64,000 bases of DNA from Peptoclostridium acidaminophilum DSM 3953 (GTDB lineage: Bacteria; Bacillota; Clostridia; Peptostreptococcales; Peptostreptococcaceae), in contig NZ_CP007452.1 in assembly GCF_000597865.1 (NCBI RefSeq), positions 1,681,183 to 1,745,182 of the forward strand, written 5' to 3'. Under the pieces are notes generated by a model that ran no database searches, was not told the origin of the DNA, and saw only the letters and a list, made by a program, of their open reading frames with translations. The position numbers were made by a program, and so were the translations under genes. This document shows positions 63,371 through 64,000 of the stretch, one piece after another (position 1 is the first letter of the stretch; each line of letters opens with the position of its first letter).

Positions 63371-64000
63371 TTAATGCTTGAAGTGTCTTATTCCTGTAAA
63401 TACCATAGCTATTCCAAGCTCGTCGCACGCCTTTATGGAATCCTCGTCATTTACCGAGCCACCCGGCTGGACCATTGCCTTAACACCGCTCTTAGCTGCA
63501 AATTTTACGCAGTCGTCAAATGGGAAGAATGCGTCTGAAGCCAGCACGCTGCCTTCAAGACTCTTGCCCTCGTTGTTTGCCACTGCGTTCTCAAGCGCCC
63601 ATATCCTTGATGTCTGTCCAGGTCCAAGCGCAAGAGTAGTCTTGTCCTTTACTATTGCTATTGCGTTTGATTTCATGTGCTTTACAATCTTCATTCCAAA
63701 CATCATGTCATCCATTTGCGCCTTTGAAGGCTCTGCCTTTGTTACCGTCTGTATCTTTTCCAAAAGTACCTGGTCCTTGTCCTGCACAAGCAGCTTGCCG
63801 TCAAGATACTTCATGTCGTAGCCTCTTGTCTTTGGCGTAAGGCTCTTTAGCTTCAGTATTCTCAGGTTCTTCTTCTTGGTTAGTATCTCAAGTGCCTCTG
63901 GAGTGAAATCGTACGCAGCTATTATTTCAAGGAATATCTCGCTTAATACCTGCGCCGTATTGCCGTCCACAACAGAGTTTATCCCTACTATTCCACCGAA
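63371..64000 (-). CDS. purH: AICAR transformylase/IMP cyclohydrolase, 3' part
   Basis: The last 209 codons of PurH; the gene continues past the right edge. The visible part is the AICAR transformylase domain: GGIVGINSVVDGNTAQVL, ALGPGQTSRIWALENA, GSVLASDAFFPFDDCV, and VQPGGSVNDEDSIKACDE. It uses 10-formyl-THF, linking purine synthesis to the fhs/folD one-carbon pool. Any start seen inside the window (for example GTG 63970) is internal. Confidence 0.95.
   Translation of the reverse strand, partial: FGGIVGINSVVDGNTAQVLSEIFLEIIAAYDFTPEALEILTKKKNLRILKLKSLTPKTRGYDMKYLDGKLLVQDKDQVLLEKIQTVTKAEPSKAQMDDMMFGMKIVKHMKSNAIAIVKDKTTLALGPGQTSRIWALENAVANNEGKSLEGSVLASDAFFPFDDCVKFAAKSGVKAMVQPGGSVNDEDSIKACDELGIAMVFTGIRHFKH

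Noticed and set aside
1-64000. CRISPR arrays, rRNA or tRNA genes
   Set aside because: I looked for regular spaced repeats, rRNA-like blocks and tRNA cloverleafs in the gaps and saw none; a short tRNA could still be missed by eye.

Overview
The window looks like the chromosome of a selenocysteine-using, glycine-fermenting clostridium of the Peptostreptococcaceae. The glycine reductase layout (grdX-grdE-grdA-grdB, then trxB-trxA-grdA-grdC-grdD), two grdA copies, in-frame UGA codons in grdA and grdB, and a thioredoxin with a GCVPC active site all point to Peptoclostridium (Eubacterium acidaminophilum / Clostridium litorale type). The species assignment is inference from remembered gene order and could not be checked by alignment.

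Layout. 0.5-12.5 kb holds mixed housekeeping and accessory genes: an Fe-S oxidoreductase, a split LysO-type exporter, a DUF523-DUF1722 protein, a TnpB-only IS200/IS605-like element behind a LexA-like palindrome, a site-2 protease, cysE under a cysteine T-box, an iron/corrinoid ABC transporter, luxS and pckA. 12.7-25.3 kb (minus strand) is the energy core: nfnAB, then glycine reductase with its thioredoxin system. Upstream of grdX lie three successive promoter plus glycine-riboswitch modules. A fourth, tandem glycine riboswitch fires the other way (plus strand) into a decayed Dam-type methylase and an unknown gene. 27.4-34.2 kb is a transporter/regulator block (DUF5058 pair, MFS, PucR-type regulator) interrupted by an IS110-family element.

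34.2-44.5 kb (minus strand) is a one-carbon block: a tandem glycine riboswitch drives gcvT-gcvH-gcvPA-gcvPB, followed by fhs, a small UGA-containing gene that I read as an uncharacterised CxxU selenoprotein, a nucleotidyltransferase-like gene and folE-folP-folB-folK. 45-58 kb holds an NlpC/P60 hydrolase, an SDR, folD-fchA, a PLP decarboxylase, a secreted stalk-domain protein, an FtsA-like ATPase with an unusual tail, an unknown protein, a HAD phosphatase ending on a slippery A7 run, a cobalamin adenosyltransferase and a zinc ABC transporter. 58.3-64 kb carries purL, purD and the 3' part of purH.

How it fits together. Glycine is oxidised by the glycine cleavage system to methylene-THF, which FolD, FchA and Fhs take to formate with ATP gain. 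The electrons, balanced by NfnAB and carried by thioredoxin reductase and thioredoxin, reduce further glycine through selenoproteins GrdB and GrdA; GrdC/GrdD release acetyl phosphate. Glycine is sensed by at least four riboswitch loci. Folate and purine synthesis genes share the same one-carbon pool. The strongest candidate for something undescribed is the small selenoprotein at 37355-37666; next are the triple riboswitch promoter array, the LexA-like palindrome in front of tnpB and the A7 slippery end of the HAD gene.
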